A stretch of 64,000 bases of DNA from Bacillus sp. CH140a_4T (GCF_008923725.1 NZ_WBPF01000016.1:186001-250000); one strand, 5' to 3'; counted from the stretch's first letter, positions 25,850-34,473 are shown. Notes: generated by a model not told the origin, from the sequence alone. Translations and numbers: made by a program.

Positions 25850-27325
25850 ATGAATATGACAACTAAGAGCCCTGCAAGTGGCAAAGTTGATACTTCTAAT
25901 ATGAAACATACCCCCATTTTAATCGCATTACTTCTAGGGGCAATGGTTGCATTGTTAAACGAAACGTTACTTGGTAATGCGTTAACGGTATTAATGAAAG
26001 AATTTGGCGTAACAGCTTCAACGATTCAATGGCTTTCTACAGCTTACATGTTGGTAGTTGGGGTTTTAGTCCCAATTACAGCGTTACTTCAGCAATGGCT
26101 CACAACGAGACAAATGTTTTTGATCGCTATGGTAACGTTTTTAGTCGGTACATTAATTGCGGGATTCGCACCGACATTTTCCGTTTTATTAGTCGGCCGT
26201 ATCGTCCAAGCTGTAGCGACGGGATTAATTACACCGTTATTAATGAATACAATATTAATCATTTGTCCGCCTGAAAAACGGGGTGCGACAATGGGATTAA
26301 TCGCACTTGTGATGATGGCAGCTCCGGCAATTGGCCCTACATTATCTGGAGTGATCGTGGATTCATTAAATTGGCGCTGGTTATTCTATATTGTTATTCC
26401 AATCGTGATCATTTCCATTATGATTGGGATGAAGTACATTCAAAATGTTTCAGAGTTAACAAGACCAAAAGTAGATTATCCATCTATCCTTTTATCGACA
26501 TTAGGATTTGGCGGGCTTGTATATAGCTTTAGTGCATCGGGTGATTTAGGATGGTCTGATGCGAAAGTGTATGGCACTTTACTTGTTGGGCTTATCTCAT
26601 TATGTATTTTTGCTGTTCGACAATTGAAAATTGAGAATCCAATTTTAGAATTACGCGCATTTAAAGTTCCGATGTTTACATTATCAGTTGGATTAATAGT
26701 CATTGTGATGATGTCATTATTTTCAACGATGACTTTATTACCGATGTTTCTGCAAACAGTTTTACTCGTTACAGCTTTTAAATCAGGAATTATCATGCTT
26801 CCAGGAAGTGTTATTAGCGCCATAATGGGACCAATCGCAGGTAAACTATTTGATAAATTTAGTCCGAAAGTTATTATCGTTCCTGGCATTGTGTTAGTGG
26901 GAATTGCAATGTTCTTATTTAAAGGCATTACTCCTGACACATCAATGGTACAAATTATTGTTATGCATAGCGTATTAATGGTTGGACTCATGTTTGTCAT
27001 GACAGCACAAACATACGGTTTAAATCAATTAACACCAGATTTATATCCGCACGGAACAGCACTGTTTAGTACGTTGCAACAAGTAGCTGGCGCAATTGGT
27101 ACAGCTATATTCATATCGAAAATGTCTTCAGGAACAACTAGCTATATGGAGAGCTCCGCAAATCCAATGGACCCAGTCGAAAAGTTAAACGGTTTAACAT
27201 CTGGATTCCAAGGTGCATTTACACTAGGGTTAATCTTTATCATTGTTGCATTTATCGTATCGCTGTTTTTAAAAGAAGAGAAAGAGGGAGTAAAGACAGC
27301 GAGGGTTTTACAGAACGAGAATTAA
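25850..27325 (+). CDS. DHA2-family MFS multidrug efflux protein (EmrB/QacA type)
   Basis: A 491-residue protein with about 14 transmembrane segments. Motif A-like sequence is weak, but LLVGRIVQAVATGLITPLL and the motif C region MMAAPAIGPTLSGVIVD place it in the drug:H+ antiporter-2 family. GGAGGAG lies 10 nt before the ATG. Regulated in all likelihood by the divergent TetR protein. Substrate range is not readable from sequence. A strong terminator follows. Confidence 0.9.
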   Translation: MNMTTKSPASGKVDTSNMKHTPILIALLLGAMVALLNETLLGNALTVLMKEFGVTASTIQWLSTAYMLVVGVLVPITALLQQWLTTRQMFLIAMVTFLVGTLIAGFAPTFSVLLVGRIVQAVATGLITPLLMNTILIICPPEKRGATMGLIALVMMAAPAIGPTLSGVIVDSLNWRWLFYIVIPIVIISIMIGMKYIQNVSELTRPKVDYPSILLSTLGFGGLVYSFSASGDLGWSDAKVYGTLLVGLISLCIFAVRQLKIENPILELRAFKVPMFTLSVGLIVIVMMSLFSTMTLLPMFLQTVLLVTAFKSGIIMLPGSVISAIMGPIAGKLFDKFSPKVIIVPGIVLVGIAMFLFKGITPDTSMVQIIVMHSVLMVGLMFVMTAQTYGLNQLTPDLYPHGTALFSTLQQVAGAIGTAIFISKMSSGTTSYMESSANPMDPVEKLNGLTSGFQGAFTLGLIFIIVAFIVSLFLKEEKEGVKTARVLQNEN

Positions 27326-27334
27326 GGTTTATAT

Positions 27335-27370
27335 AAAAAAGACATCTTTTCTAGAAAAGATGTCTTTTTT
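27335..27370. terminator. terminator of the efflux gene
   Basis: A perfect hairpin, AAAGACATCTTTT with AAAAGATGTCTTT, flanked by A- and T-runs. Confidence 0.85.
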
Positions 27371-27516
27371 ATATTTCTTTCGTAACAGTTATTTTGGATA
27401 TCTTAATACAGAAGAATGGTCGGTGTAATCTTAATGAAGTGAGGATACAATAAAATTGTTCGTTTATTTGTATAAATATGGTACGTGTAATGTCTTTCCT
27501 TTTTAAGTATGAATAA

Positions 27517-27717
27517 CTATTGAGAATAACGATGCAAAGCTTTGCTAATGACTAAAAGGCCGATAATAAGCGATAGTATTCTCATTATAAATTCTGCAAC
27601 TAATAAGTTGCCCATAGCTGTCGATCCATCATACATCAATCCTGTGATGATAATGGGCGTGATCATAATGATAATTCCAATTCCTATTTGAAGAAGTAAA
27701 TTCACGTTTTTACTCAA
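27517..27717 (-). CDS. small two-helix membrane protein
   Basis: The TTG at 27,717 is the likely start, since an ideal GGAGGTGAT lies just upstream; a longer frame from 27,774 has none. The 66-residue product begins MSKNVNLLLQIGIGIIIMI and has two hydrophobic helices. Family not recognised. Confidence 0.65.
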   Translation of the reverse strand: MSKNVNLLLQIGIGIIIMITPIIITGLMYDGSTAMGNLLVAEFIMRILSLIIGLLVISKALHRYSQ

Positions 27718-27921
27718 GATAATCACCTCCAAAAAATAGCGTAATACAAAATATGGAATTTTTTCGTTATACATTTATTATACTGTATCGAATTAAGGTT
27801 ATGGTAATGTTTCTAAATTAAAAAAGAGGTGTCACATAGTCAAAAAATGACTCGTGGAACAGCTCCTTTTAAGTAGTAGTAATATCGATCTTCTGCGTCT
27901 GTTATCCAATGTTTGTTAATC

Positions 27922-28449
27922 TTACATTTCTTCCGTAACATCATACTTTAGCAACTGTCCCTGATCATAAAACCTCTCAAAAATAAGCCCCATTACATAA
28001 AAGAACACTAAACCGAAACCAACATGAATAAGTGTAAAAGTAGCTCCAAATGAAGAAAATTCATACACGAGAATTGGCAATTTCGCAGTTGTCCAAACGC
28101 CTAGGAAAAATACGATGTAACGAATGCTTGCGCCTTTCTTTAGGAGTAGTGCTGCGATTGGAAAGGCAACGTAGAGAGGACCAGCTGCAATGCCGCCTAA
28201 TAATAGAGAGAATAAGATTCCGTATATACCGGATTTTTTGCCCATATATTTCATGAGCGTTTCTTTCTTCACCCACTGATCAAGTAATCCTACAAATAGT
28301 AGGACAGGAGGAAGGAGAAACAGCATATCTAAAATGCTATTCCCTGTTAGTTGTAATGTGCTCCATCCTAAAGATTGATTTATAAAAGTTAATACAATGA
28401 GCCCCAGTAGTAAGATGAAAAAGAAACGGTATCTTTTTAGTTCTTTCAT
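27922..28449 (-). CDS. permease subunit (COG0701-like), second of a pair
   Basis: A 175-residue membrane protein with about five helices. The ATG at 28,449 overlaps the stop of the preceding permease gene (ATGA), so the two are co-translated. The GGIAAGPLYVAFPIAALLLK segment resembles the half-repeat of COG0701/YraQ-type permeases. Together with the preceding gene it would form a split permease. Substrate unknown. Confidence 0.7.
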   Translation of the reverse strand: MKELKRYRFFFILLLGLIVLTFINQSLGWSTLQLTGNSILDMLFLLPPVLLFVGLLDQWVKKETLMKYMGKKSGIYGILFSLLLGGIAAGPLYVAFPIAALLLKKGASIRYIVFFLGVWTTAKLPILVYEFSSFGATFTLIHVGFGLVFFYVMGLIFERFYDQGQLLKYDVTEEM

Positions 28450-28928
28450 ACCATCACCACCCAAATGATATAGGAGAATAAAAGTGACATGAGCAATGCA
28501 GATGCATTACGTGCGTAAGCAAAGCTTCGTCCGAATATCTTTTGTTCCATCGGTAAGGTTGTAATTCCTACTGACATGAGTGTAGACATAAGTGCCGCAA
28601 CTTGAGGAAGGCCTGCGCCGTGTTGTACTAACGTATTCCCAAGAGGAAATACGACGAAGCTTGGAATAAGTGCAACGGATCCGAGTATCGCTGAATAAAT
28701 AATGCCGATAAATCCGGACTGTTCTCCAATAATAGAAGAGAGGAAAGACGGCGTTAATATAGAAAGCGATAAGCCAACGAAAAGCATGATGGAAAGCATT
28801 GCAGGTAGAAGGTTACGAAACATTTTCCATGACTTACATAGAGCTTCTTTTGTTTTTGTGCGGTCCTTCATAAAAGAAATCCCCGTAAGAATAATGGCTA
28901 AAGTGTAAAGGATCACGCCATTAATCAT
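28446..28928 (-). CDS. permease subunit (COG0701-like), first of a pair
   Basis: A 160-residue membrane protein with four to five helices and the segment LGSVALIPSFVVFPLGNTLV, matching the equivalent region of its partner. It overlaps the PadR stop by 8 bp and the second subunit by 4 bp, making a padR-permease-permease operon. Confidence 0.7.
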   Translation of the reverse strand: MINGVILYTLAIILTGISFMKDRTKTKEALCKSWKMFRNLLPAMLSIMLFVGLSLSILTPSFLSSIIGEQSGFIGIIYSAILGSVALIPSFVVFPLGNTLVQHGAGLPQVAALMSTLMSVGITTLPMEQKIFGRSFAYARNASALLMSLLFSYIIWVVMV

Positions 28929-29262
28929 GGTCGGAATCCTTTAAGTCCTTATATTTGTCTATGAAAAAGGATAAGTTCTTCATTTTTTCTTCAATATCGA
29001 TTTGGAAATCTGCCAATTGTTCCTTTCCAGCAGGCGTAATTTTGTACATCTTTCTCGGTTTGTCTTGATGATCTGTACTTACGTAAGATTCAATTGCACC
29101 TTCGTTTTCTAATTTCTTTAGCGTACGATATAAAATGGCGCTATCGATTGGATTGACGGGAAGTTCTTCTTCGCACTTTTGCAGTAATTGCCCGCCATAG
29201 TTATCACCTTCTGCCAAAAATAACAAAAGAAATGCACCTGTATGTCTTCCTGTATGTTTCAT
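28921..29262 (-). CDS. PadR-family transcriptional regulator
   Basis: A 113-residue winged-helix protein: HTGAFLLLFLAEGDNYGGQL, then PIDSAILYRTLKKLENEGAI and KMYKITPAGKEQL. This is the small PadR class. First gene of the permease operon; a strong palindromic stretch before its start suggests autoregulation. GGAGG is 8 nt upstream. Confidence 0.88.
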   Translation of the reverse strand: MKHTGRHTGAFLLLFLAEGDNYGGQLLQKCEEELPVNPIDSAILYRTLKKLENEGAIESYVSTDHQDKPRKMYKITPAGKEQLADFQIDIEEKMKNLSFFIDKYKDLKDSDHD

Positions 29263-29290
29263 GGATATACCTCCTTGAATGAATTAGGAT

Positions 29291-29331
29291 TTATACTGTT
29301 AATGACAGTATACTGTTGTTAACAGTATATG
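29291..29331. promoter_or_regulatory. candidate PadR operator/promoter
   Basis: Overlapping inverted repeats ATACTGTTAATGACAGTAT and TACTGTTGTTAACAGTATA lie 30-70 bp before the PadR ATG. Tandem palindromes at this place fit autorepression. Confidence 0.6.
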
Positions 29332-29465
29332 GTGCGTGAAGTACTATGTCAATTTTAAAATGTGAGAATTTCGAGGAGAATGACAAGGATACGATTTCCT
29401 TATGACAGTAATTTTTGACGTTGATAAACTACCAATAAGAAGGGGTTGTACATCAAAAACACACA

Positions 29466-29493
29466 AAAAAAAGACACTCTCAAGAGTGCCTCT
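29466..29493 (-). terminator. terminator of yjcZ copy 1
   Basis: On the minus strand GGCACTCTTGAGAGTGTC forms a hairpin followed by TTTTTTTT. Confidence 0.75.
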
Positions 29494-29495
29494 TA

Positions 29496-29621
29496 TTAGC
29501 AGCCGAATCCGCCGCCCCAACAACTAGCTCCAACGATGATTAATAAGATAAAGAGTACAACAAGTAAAGCGAAACCACCGCCGAAACCGCAGCCTCCACC
29601 ACAAGTACCTCCATAGCCCAT
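29496..29621 (-). CDS. YjcZ-family small sporulation protein, copy 1
   Basis: A 41-residue peptide: [16 protein letters not shown], a hydrophobic helix [16 protein letters not shown], then a Cys/Gly end. Glycine/cysteine head plus single membrane helix is the YjcZ hallmark. AGGAGG lies 6 nt upstream. Two paralogues sit at 34,253 and 41,910, with shared upstream boxes. Confidence 0.88.
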   Translation of the reverse strand: MGYGGTCGGGCGFGGGFALLVVLFILLIIVGASCWGGGFGC

Positions 29622-29666
29622 ATTAACTCCTCCTTCCATAAAGACCATTAATTAATGGATTTAATG

Positions 29667-29711
29667 TACTTTATGTTTTTACGGATAAACTTGAGCAGGT
29701 CCTTTTGAAAA
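29667..29711 (-). promoter_or_regulatory. conserved upstream box of yjcZ copy 1
   Basis: Written on the plus strand, TACTTTATG (29,667) and GAGCAGGTCCTTTTGAAAA (29,693) recur with 25-26 bp spacing upstream of all three yjcZ genes. On the coding strand the near box reads CATAAAGTA, similar to a CATAnnnTA sporulation -10. Confidence 0.5.
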
Positions 29712-29822
29712 AATAAAAGGGGCTTAGGATTATATAAGAGTTGACGACCTTATTTTTGTCACCGGTACTGTGGCGTTTACATATTGTATTTTATTCTGTG
29801 TATTGGGGGAAGGAGGATCTGC

Positions 29823-30068
29823 ATGGCTAATTCTGAAATGATTTTACGATTACTTACGGATTTAAAAATTGAGCAGCAAGCTTTAAAAGAACAGCTGGAA
29901 AAACTGCAAACAGCTGTGACTATTCTTGAAGAAAAATCAGTGATTGTGGAAGAGAAACCAATGATTATTGAGGAAAAACCAGCTGTTGCTGTTACAAAGC
30001 AAAGAGCTTATTCTGGACGCCCAACATCTTTCCGTGATTGGAGAGCATCAACTCAGAAAAATTCATAA
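29823..30068 (+). CDS. 81-residue coiled-coil protein, copy A
   Basis: GGAGG six nt before the ATG at 29,823 fixes the start. The product begins MANSEMILRLLTDLKIEQQA, continues as a coiled coil, then a repeat of Glu-Lys-Pro units (VEEKPMIIEEKPAVA) and a basic end (SGRPTSFRDWRAS). Unknown function. Nearly identical to the gene at 33,359. A perfect terminator follows. Confidence 0.75.
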   Translation: MANSEMILRLLTDLKIEQQALKEQLEKLQTAVTILEEKSVIVEEKPMIIEEKPAVAVTKQRAYSGRPTSFRDWRASTQKNS

Positions 30069-30077
30069 AAGTATAAG

Positions 30078-30109
30078 AAAAGAAGACATCTATTAAGATG
30101 TCTTCTTTT
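30078..30109 (+). terminator. terminator of copy A
   Basis: AAAAGAAGACATCT and AGATGTCTTCTTTT pair around ATTA. Confidence 0.85.
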
Positions 30110-30334
30110 GCTTGTACAATCCAAATGCGATAAGAAGGTATATATCCATAGTGCTTTAAAAATAAGAAGAAAATAACGATTGTCGACTCCCTTTTTAGTA
30201 TAGCATGTAAGAGTAAATATTGTTATTTGATTTTTCGTATATATTAACTATTTGATGTTTTGTTGTATATATTTTAGTGGTCTGTTATTTCTCCTTACAT
30301 ATTACATATGAAGGTTTTTTGATGAAAAAATACT

Positions 30335-30375
30335 TAGCTCCCACTTGCCACTTAGAAAAGCTTGAAGTGGGAGCT
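30335..30375. other. hairpin of unknown origin
   Basis: AGCTCCCACTT pairs with AAGTGGGAGCT around a loop that contains CACTTAGAAAAGCTTG. The tail is not T-rich. It recalls end hairpins of IS200/IS605-type elements, but no transposase sequence is present. The rest of 30,291-30,549 shows no gene. Confidence 0.3.
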
Positions 30376-30549
30376 TCTCATTTCTATGACGAAAGTAACC
30401 TTTCATCTCTCAGAGTGTTAATTGACGTTTACTTAAATAGGAGGTAACAAAGTTAGCTTAGGGAAAAAAGATTAATATATGTACATCAATAATATCTCTA
30501 ATTATAATTAAGATAAAAGTATTCGTAGTATATGGGGGTATAACAATCA

Positions 30550-31332
30550 GTGAATAAAAAGGCAACAATTAAAATAGGGGCATTGTTTACAATTTTATTA
30601 ATGGTATTTGTTTTTTATGGATATAAGAGTTTAAATAGTTTTTTAGCCTGGAATGAACTCGGCGATATACAGATGATTTCAAGCGATAAAGAGGTTAAAA
30701 ACGGCATATACTTTGTAAGGGGAGAGGTATATTCTGAACATGTAACAGGGGATGAAACGCTACTTGCTGATGGGTATGCGGTAGTGAATCGAATTCAAAA
30801 GAAAAAAACGACATATTATACACAGACTTCTGCACCAAATCGTTCGTTATGGAGTAACGGCCAAGTAACAGCTTTTTATAATGAACCAATACATATTGGA
30901 AATAAAGAATTACAATTAATAAATAAAGAAAATGTGTCTCTTGAAACCCCCTTTATGGAATTAAATAGTCAGAATGTAATTTCAACAAGAATAAATGATA
31001 TTCAGGCGAATACTACAAAGTTAGCAGATGGAAAAAAAAGCTTTTATTCATTTAGAGCAGTAGAAAATAAAGAAAATGTAGTTGTACTTGGGTCAGTAGA
31101 TGGAAAAGCAATAAAAGAATTACCTAGTAGATACGGAGACTTTGTTTATATTGGAAATACTAAGGAGCAAATTATAGATAGCTTAAAGAATGATAATAAC
31201 AAAAATTGGATATATTTCGTTGTGCTTCTTATACTAACCAGTATTAGTGGATTTGTATTTTATATGTATGGGAAAGGAAAATGGACAAAAGATGTTTTTG
31301 TTTTTACATTTTTCGGACGGAAGATAAATTAA
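30550..31332 (+). CDS. two-helix membrane protein with a large extracytoplasmic domain
   Basis: A 260-residue protein starting at GTG after GGGGG. A transmembrane helix at about 8-25, an outside domain of about 190 residues (KNGIYFVRGEVYSEHVTGDE, then TTYYTQTSAPNRSLW), and a second helix at about 222-242. It resembles GIDE-type domains loosely. It faces the WXG gene cluster convergently and may be its membrane partner, but nothing proves this. Confidence 0.6.
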   Translation: MNKKATIKIGALFTILLMVFVFYGYKSLNSFLAWNELGDIQMISSDKEVKNGIYFVRGEVYSEHVTGDETLLADGYAVVNRIQKKKTTYYTQTSAPNRSLWSNGQVTAFYNEPIHIGNKELQLINKENVSLETPFMELNSQNVISTRINDIQANTTKLADGKKSFYSFRAVENKENVVVLGSVDGKAIKELPSRYGDFVYIGNTKEQIIDSLKNDNNKNWIYFVVLLILTSISGFVFYMYGKGKWTKDVFVFTFFGRKIN

Positions 31333-31360
31333 AGAGGATGCATCTTTGCATCCTCTTTAA
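31329..31360. terminator. bidirectional terminator between convergent genes
   Basis: AAAGAGGATGC pairs with GCATCCTCTTT around ATCTTT, A- and T-flanked. Confidence 0.8.
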
Positions 31361-31364
31361 AAAT

Positions 31365-31622
31365 TCATATGAGTTCTTTTCGTAAGGAAAGTTCTTCTTC
31401 ATTTTCATATCCAGTAAATAAAATTTCTTCAATTTGTATATGATCAAAAAAAACATTATAATCTTTTGAAAGGTTACCATAAGGGTAAAGACAACCAACA
31501 TAATCCCAAATTTTTTTTTCGTTAGATTGTTGTTGTTTTCTTCCATAAATCATAACTTTTTGTTCTAGTCCATAAATTGTAATAACAGTTCCAATTGGAA
31601 GGAATTCTTTTGTATTCTCCAT
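31365..31622 (-). CDS. DUF4176-family protein of a type VII secretion cargo cluster
   Basis: An 85-residue protein: FLPIGTVITIYGLEQKVMIYGRKQQQ, then WDYVGCLYPYGNLSKDYNVFF. This is a DUF4176 signature as I know it. Such proteins accompany LXG/WXG cargo genes in Firmicutes type VII secretion loci. Third in a minus-strand trio (WXG protein, small membrane protein, DUF4176). Confidence 0.75.
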   Translation of the reverse strand: MENTKEFLPIGTVITIYGLEQKVMIYGRKQQQSNEKKIWDYVGCLYPYGNLSKDYNVFFDHIQIEEILFTGYENEEELSLRKELI

Positions 31623-31633
31623 GATATATCTCC

Positions 31634-31852
31634 TTAGTATTTCTTACGAATTTCATGTTTTTTATAAATAAATGCAATTACTTTATAAAGGATAAACCAA
31701 ATGATAAGGAATAAAATTAATATAAAAGCTATATTTTTAATTTTCGAACCAATATCTAAATCGGATAAAAATGAAATAGAAATAATATTGATTATACAAA
31801 TTAATGTTCCAAAACCGATAAAAATTTTTTTTATAGTCTCAAATGAAATCAT
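31634..31852 (-). CDS. small two-helix membrane protein in the WXG cluster
   Basis: A 72-residue protein with two hydrophobic helices (KKIFIGFGTLICIINIISIS and NIAFILILFLIIWFILY) and a basic C-terminus. Between the WXG-headed gene and DUF4176, so possibly an immunity or anchoring protein. Ribosome site AAAGGGG. Confidence 0.6.
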   Translation of the reverse strand: MISFETIKKIFIGFGTLICIINIISISFLSDLDIGSKIKNIAFILILFLIIWFILYKVIAFIYKKHEIRKKY

Positions 31853-31872
31853 GAAAGTACCCCTTTTTTACA

Positions 31873-32748
31873 TTAATTGTGTTTATTTACACCTAACTTA
31901 AATCCTAATCCAAAAGGACCTACACCTAGGCTTCCGTGTGCTTCTCCGCCAGAATTGCTTACTTTTCCTCCAGCTGCGATACCTAAACTACCGTAAGAGG
32001 CATCACCACCAACAGTAATTTCCCAGTTTTCCCATATAGGTATTTTGAATTCACCTTCTACTTTAGCTCCATCTATTTTTGCTGCTATTTCTCCTCCACC
32101 AGCACCAATTTCAGCTTTAGCTTCACCATGTAAAAATTCTGTACTTACACGCCCTTGCTCGCTATCATATGAAAAATCAATGAGGGATGCATCGGCAGAC
32201 GCTTCAAATTTTCCCTGTTCCATAGCTAATTTAGCTTCGCCACTTACCAATTTTTCATGAAGTGTACTTTCATCCGAAAATTTATATCCAGAATCTACCA
32301 CAGCCCCTTTAGCTTCACCACCAATTTGTTCGCCTGCTAGGATTTTAGATGGGATTGAATCAAAATTTTTCGGGATTTCTCCAGTTACTTCATATGTTAA
32401 AGTATCCCCATACAGTCCACTTTGTATATAATCTTTACTAGTTTTTAATAGATTAGAACTCTCTTCAAATATATAACTTTCATCTGTGTCTCTAAATTTT
32501 TCGGCAATTTGCGCAAGCTTTTTTTCAATATATTCTAGCTTGTCTACATATGTATCAAGTATGCCTCTTGAAAGGTTGAAAGCTATAAAAAAGTTTTGCG
32601 ATGATAATCCATACCAACTGTTATATAGCATATCAATATCTTTTTTGAGATTCTCATGTTTCATTTTTGCCTCTATGCCTGCATGGTGAAAATTTTTTGA
32701 AATTCTTTCAAGTTCTTCAGGCGGAACTTTTATTTCATTTAGTAACAT
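31873..32748 (-). CDS. WXG100-headed candidate type VII secretion substrate
   Basis: A 291-residue protein. Residues 1-100 are a WXG100-like helical hairpin (VPPEELERISKNFHHAGIEA, turn YNSWYGLSSQNFF) with a Phe/Tyr-rich second helix. Residues about 105-291 are Gly/Ala-rich and beta-like, with a recurring GEAK/GEAH element (four times) and an end reading GSLGVGPFGLGFKLGV. That resembles large cargo proteins in which a WXG helix pair carries a C-terminal effector, perhaps membrane-acting. No secretion machinery is in the window. GGGAGG precedes the ATG. The toxin role is inference. Confidence 0.7.
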   Translation of the reverse strand: MLLNEIKVPPEELERISKNFHHAGIEAKMKHENLKKDIDMLYNSWYGLSSQNFFIAFNLSRGILDTYVDKLEYIEKKLAQIAEKFRDTDESYIFEESSNLLKTSKDYIQSGLYGDTLTYEVTGEIPKNFDSIPSKILAGEQIGGEAKGAVVDSGYKFSDESTLHEKLVSGEAKLAMEQGKFEASADASLIDFSYDSEQGRVSTEFLHGEAKAEIGAGGGEIAAKIDGAKVEGEFKIPIWENWEITVGGDASYGSLGIAAGGKVSNSGGEAHGSLGVGPFGLGFKLGVNKHN

Positions 32749-32850
32749 ATTTAATCCTCCCTTAATAGAAAAATAATAACATAATCAATTTTCAGAATCT
32801 ATATATTGTTATGATATTGATTTTTGAATAAAATAAGGATTCAAGCAAGC

Positions 32851-32989
32851 TAGTTTCATCTATCAATCGTCTGCTTTGTAACCAGCAAAACGAGCAGTCG
32901 AACTTCCGACTGAGATTAAATTTTGTTACAAGAGGAAAATCTAATGAAACTACCGATGTTCAGTCTAACATGTTTTTTAAACTGAACAT
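32851..32989. other. structured intergenic segment
   Basis: TAGTTTCAT (32,851) pairs with ATGAAACTA (32,944), with an inner AGTCG/CGACT stem, followed by a second hairpin ATGTTCAGT / ACTGAACAT (32,956-32,989). No gene in 32,749-33,358. It might be a dispersed repeat or an untranslated RNA. Confidence 0.4.
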
Positions 32990-33358
32990 CACATAGAAAT
33001 TCAATTCACATGCTCAGTTTTATTTAGCTTCTCCGTTACAGATGATAATTTAGTATAGACGATGAACTGGTAGGATCTGTTTTTGACACAAGACCACTTT
33101 GAGTAGCACACTGTTTTTATAGACTTGAATATACATTTCCCATTCTTATTTTACTAGGTATCTATTTATAAAAAAACTACATGTAGTATGTAGGGAGGGT
33201 TATCTTAAGGGTTATTTACAAATTGTAGGTGGGGAATATTTGACGCTTACATTGTTAAATTACGCCAGTAATGGGTCTTTTTTAGTTAGTATGAATGCAG
33301 TTCGTTTATATTGAAACCCTTAGGGCAAGTATAGCCCCCGATAATATAGAGGATCTTT

Positions 33359-33604
33359 ATGGCCAATTCTGAAATGATTTTACGCTTACTTACGGATTTA
33401 AAGATTGAACAGCAAGCTTTAAAAGAGCAGTTGGAAAAAATACAAACAGCTGTGACTATTCTTGAAGAAAAATCAGTGATTGTGGAAGAGAAACCAATGA
33501 TTATTGAGGAAAAACCAGCTGTTGCTGTTACAAAGCAAAGAGCTTATTCTGGACGCCCAACATCTTTTCGTGATTGGAGAGCATCTGCTCAAAGGAATTC
33601 ATAA
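33359..33604 (+). CDS. 81-residue coiled-coil protein, copy B
   Basis: Almost identical to the protein at 29,823 (the differences I see are K/I at residue 29 and A/T, R/K changes near the end). AGAGG precedes the ATG. Function unknown. Same terminator follows at 33,614-33,645. Confidence 0.75.
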   Translation: MANSEMILRLLTDLKIEQQALKEQLEKIQTAVTILEEKSVIVEEKPMIIEEKPAVAVTKQRAYSGRPTSFRDWRASAQRNS

Positions 33605-33613
33605 AAATATAAG

Positions 33614-33645
33614 AAAAGAAGACATCAATTAAGATGTCTTCTTTT
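33614..33645 (+). terminator. terminator of copy B
   Basis: AAAAGAAGACATC and GATGTCTTCTTTT pair around AATTAA. Two further hairpins with T-tails follow at 33,861-33,881 (GCCCC/GGGGC) and 33,902-33,930 (AAACCCCT/AGGGGTTT). Nothing else is visible up to 34,019. Confidence 0.8.
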
Positions 33646-34019
33646 GCTTGTACAATCCAAATGCGATAAGAAGGTATATATCCATATTGCTTTAAAAATA
33701 AGAAGAAAATAACGATTGTCGACTCCTTTTTTAGTATAGCATATAATAGTAAATATTTTTATGTAATATTGCATATATATGGATTATATGATGTTGTGTG
33801 ATATATATTTTAGTTGTCTGTTATTTGTTTTAATTCATTTATTTATATTATTTTTTGAGTGCCCCAGTGATGGGGCCTTTTTTTATAATTGTGTTAAAGC
33901 AGAAACCCCTGAAGCATCGTAAGGGGTTTCATGACTAGGTAAATGATTATTGGTGCCCTATTGAGATGAAGATATGGATGTTGCGTCTGAGTTTCTTCTA
34001 ATTAGATTAATATTTATTT

Positions 34020-34121
34020 TTAAACTGTACCCCATAAGTGATAAACCATGCCGACAACAAAAAATGCTAGTCCTACAAACAAAACAATTAAAGCAAGTAT
34101 TCCATTTTTATTATGTTCCAT
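34020..34121 (-). CDS. 33-residue single-helix membrane peptide
   Basis: MEHNKNGILALIVLFVGL, then AFFVVGMVYHLWGTV. AAAGGAG lies 8 nt before the ATG. One transmembrane helix with charged head. No family recognised; a good ribosome site and clean frame support it. Confidence 0.6.
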   Translation of the reverse strand: MEHNKNGILALIVLFVGLAFFVVGMVYHLWGTV

Positions 34122-34205
34122 ACAGTCAGCTCCTTTTTTATTTACATACAAAAAGCCTTTAGTCGTAATTATGACCAAAGGCTTTCATTCTCATTCGTTT
34201 TAGTT

Positions 34206-34240
34206 TATGAAGAAAAGACACCCATATAAGAGTGTCTTTT
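34206..34240 (-). terminator. terminator of yjcZ copy 2
   Basis: AAAAGACACtc/ggGTGTCTTTT hairpin just after the stop on the minus strand. Confidence 0.7.
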
Positions 34241-34252
34241 CCGATAGTTTGT

Positions 34253-34363
34253 TTAGCAGAAGCAAGCAGCTCCAACGATGATTAATAAAATAAACAATAC
34301 AACTAATAAAGCAAATCCTCCAGCAAAACCGCAGCCTTCGCCGCAACTACCACCAAATCCCAT
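34253..34363 (-). CDS. YjcZ-family small sporulation protein, copy 2
   Basis: A 36-residue peptide: MGFGGSCGEGCGFAGG, helix [17 protein letters not shown], end CFC. Ribosome site AGGAGG. Very close to copy 3 at 41,910 and related to copy 1. Confidence 0.88.
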   Translation of the reverse strand: MGFGGSCGEGCGFAGGFALLVVLFILLIIVGAACFC

Positions 34364-34428
34364 AATAGTTCCTCCTTTAATAAGAGGGGAAAACAAAGGG
34401 TCACTCATGTTTTTTAACGGATTCCATT

Positions 34429-34473
34429 TACTCTATGTTTTGACGCATGAACATGAGCAGGTCCTTTTGAAAA
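34429..34473 (-). promoter_or_regulatory. conserved upstream box of yjcZ copy 2
   Basis: TACTCTATG (34,429) and GAGCAGGTCCTTTTGAAAA (34,455), the same pair seen upstream of copies 1 and 3. Confidence 0.5.

Larger units (their letters stand above)
29812..30290 (+). repeat. 479-bp direct repeat, copy A
   Basis: Co-linear with 33,348-33,826 at a constant offset of 3,536 bp, with scattered substitutions that increase towards the 3' end. It includes an 81-residue gene, its terminator and about 180 bp beyond. Confidence 0.85.
33348..33826 (+). repeat. 479-bp direct repeat, copy B
   Basis: Second copy of the segment at 29,812-30,290, same orientation, no net insertion or deletion. The pair flanks the membrane-protein/WXG cluster. 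Confidence 0.85.

Noticed and set aside
26476-27000. 174-residue minus-strand frame inside the MFS efflux gene
   Set aside because: No ribosome site; the plus-strand transporter is clear.
30335-30375. IS200/IS605 element
   Set aside because: Only a single hairpin is visible; no TnpA or TnpB sequence is present, so I list it as a hairpin only.
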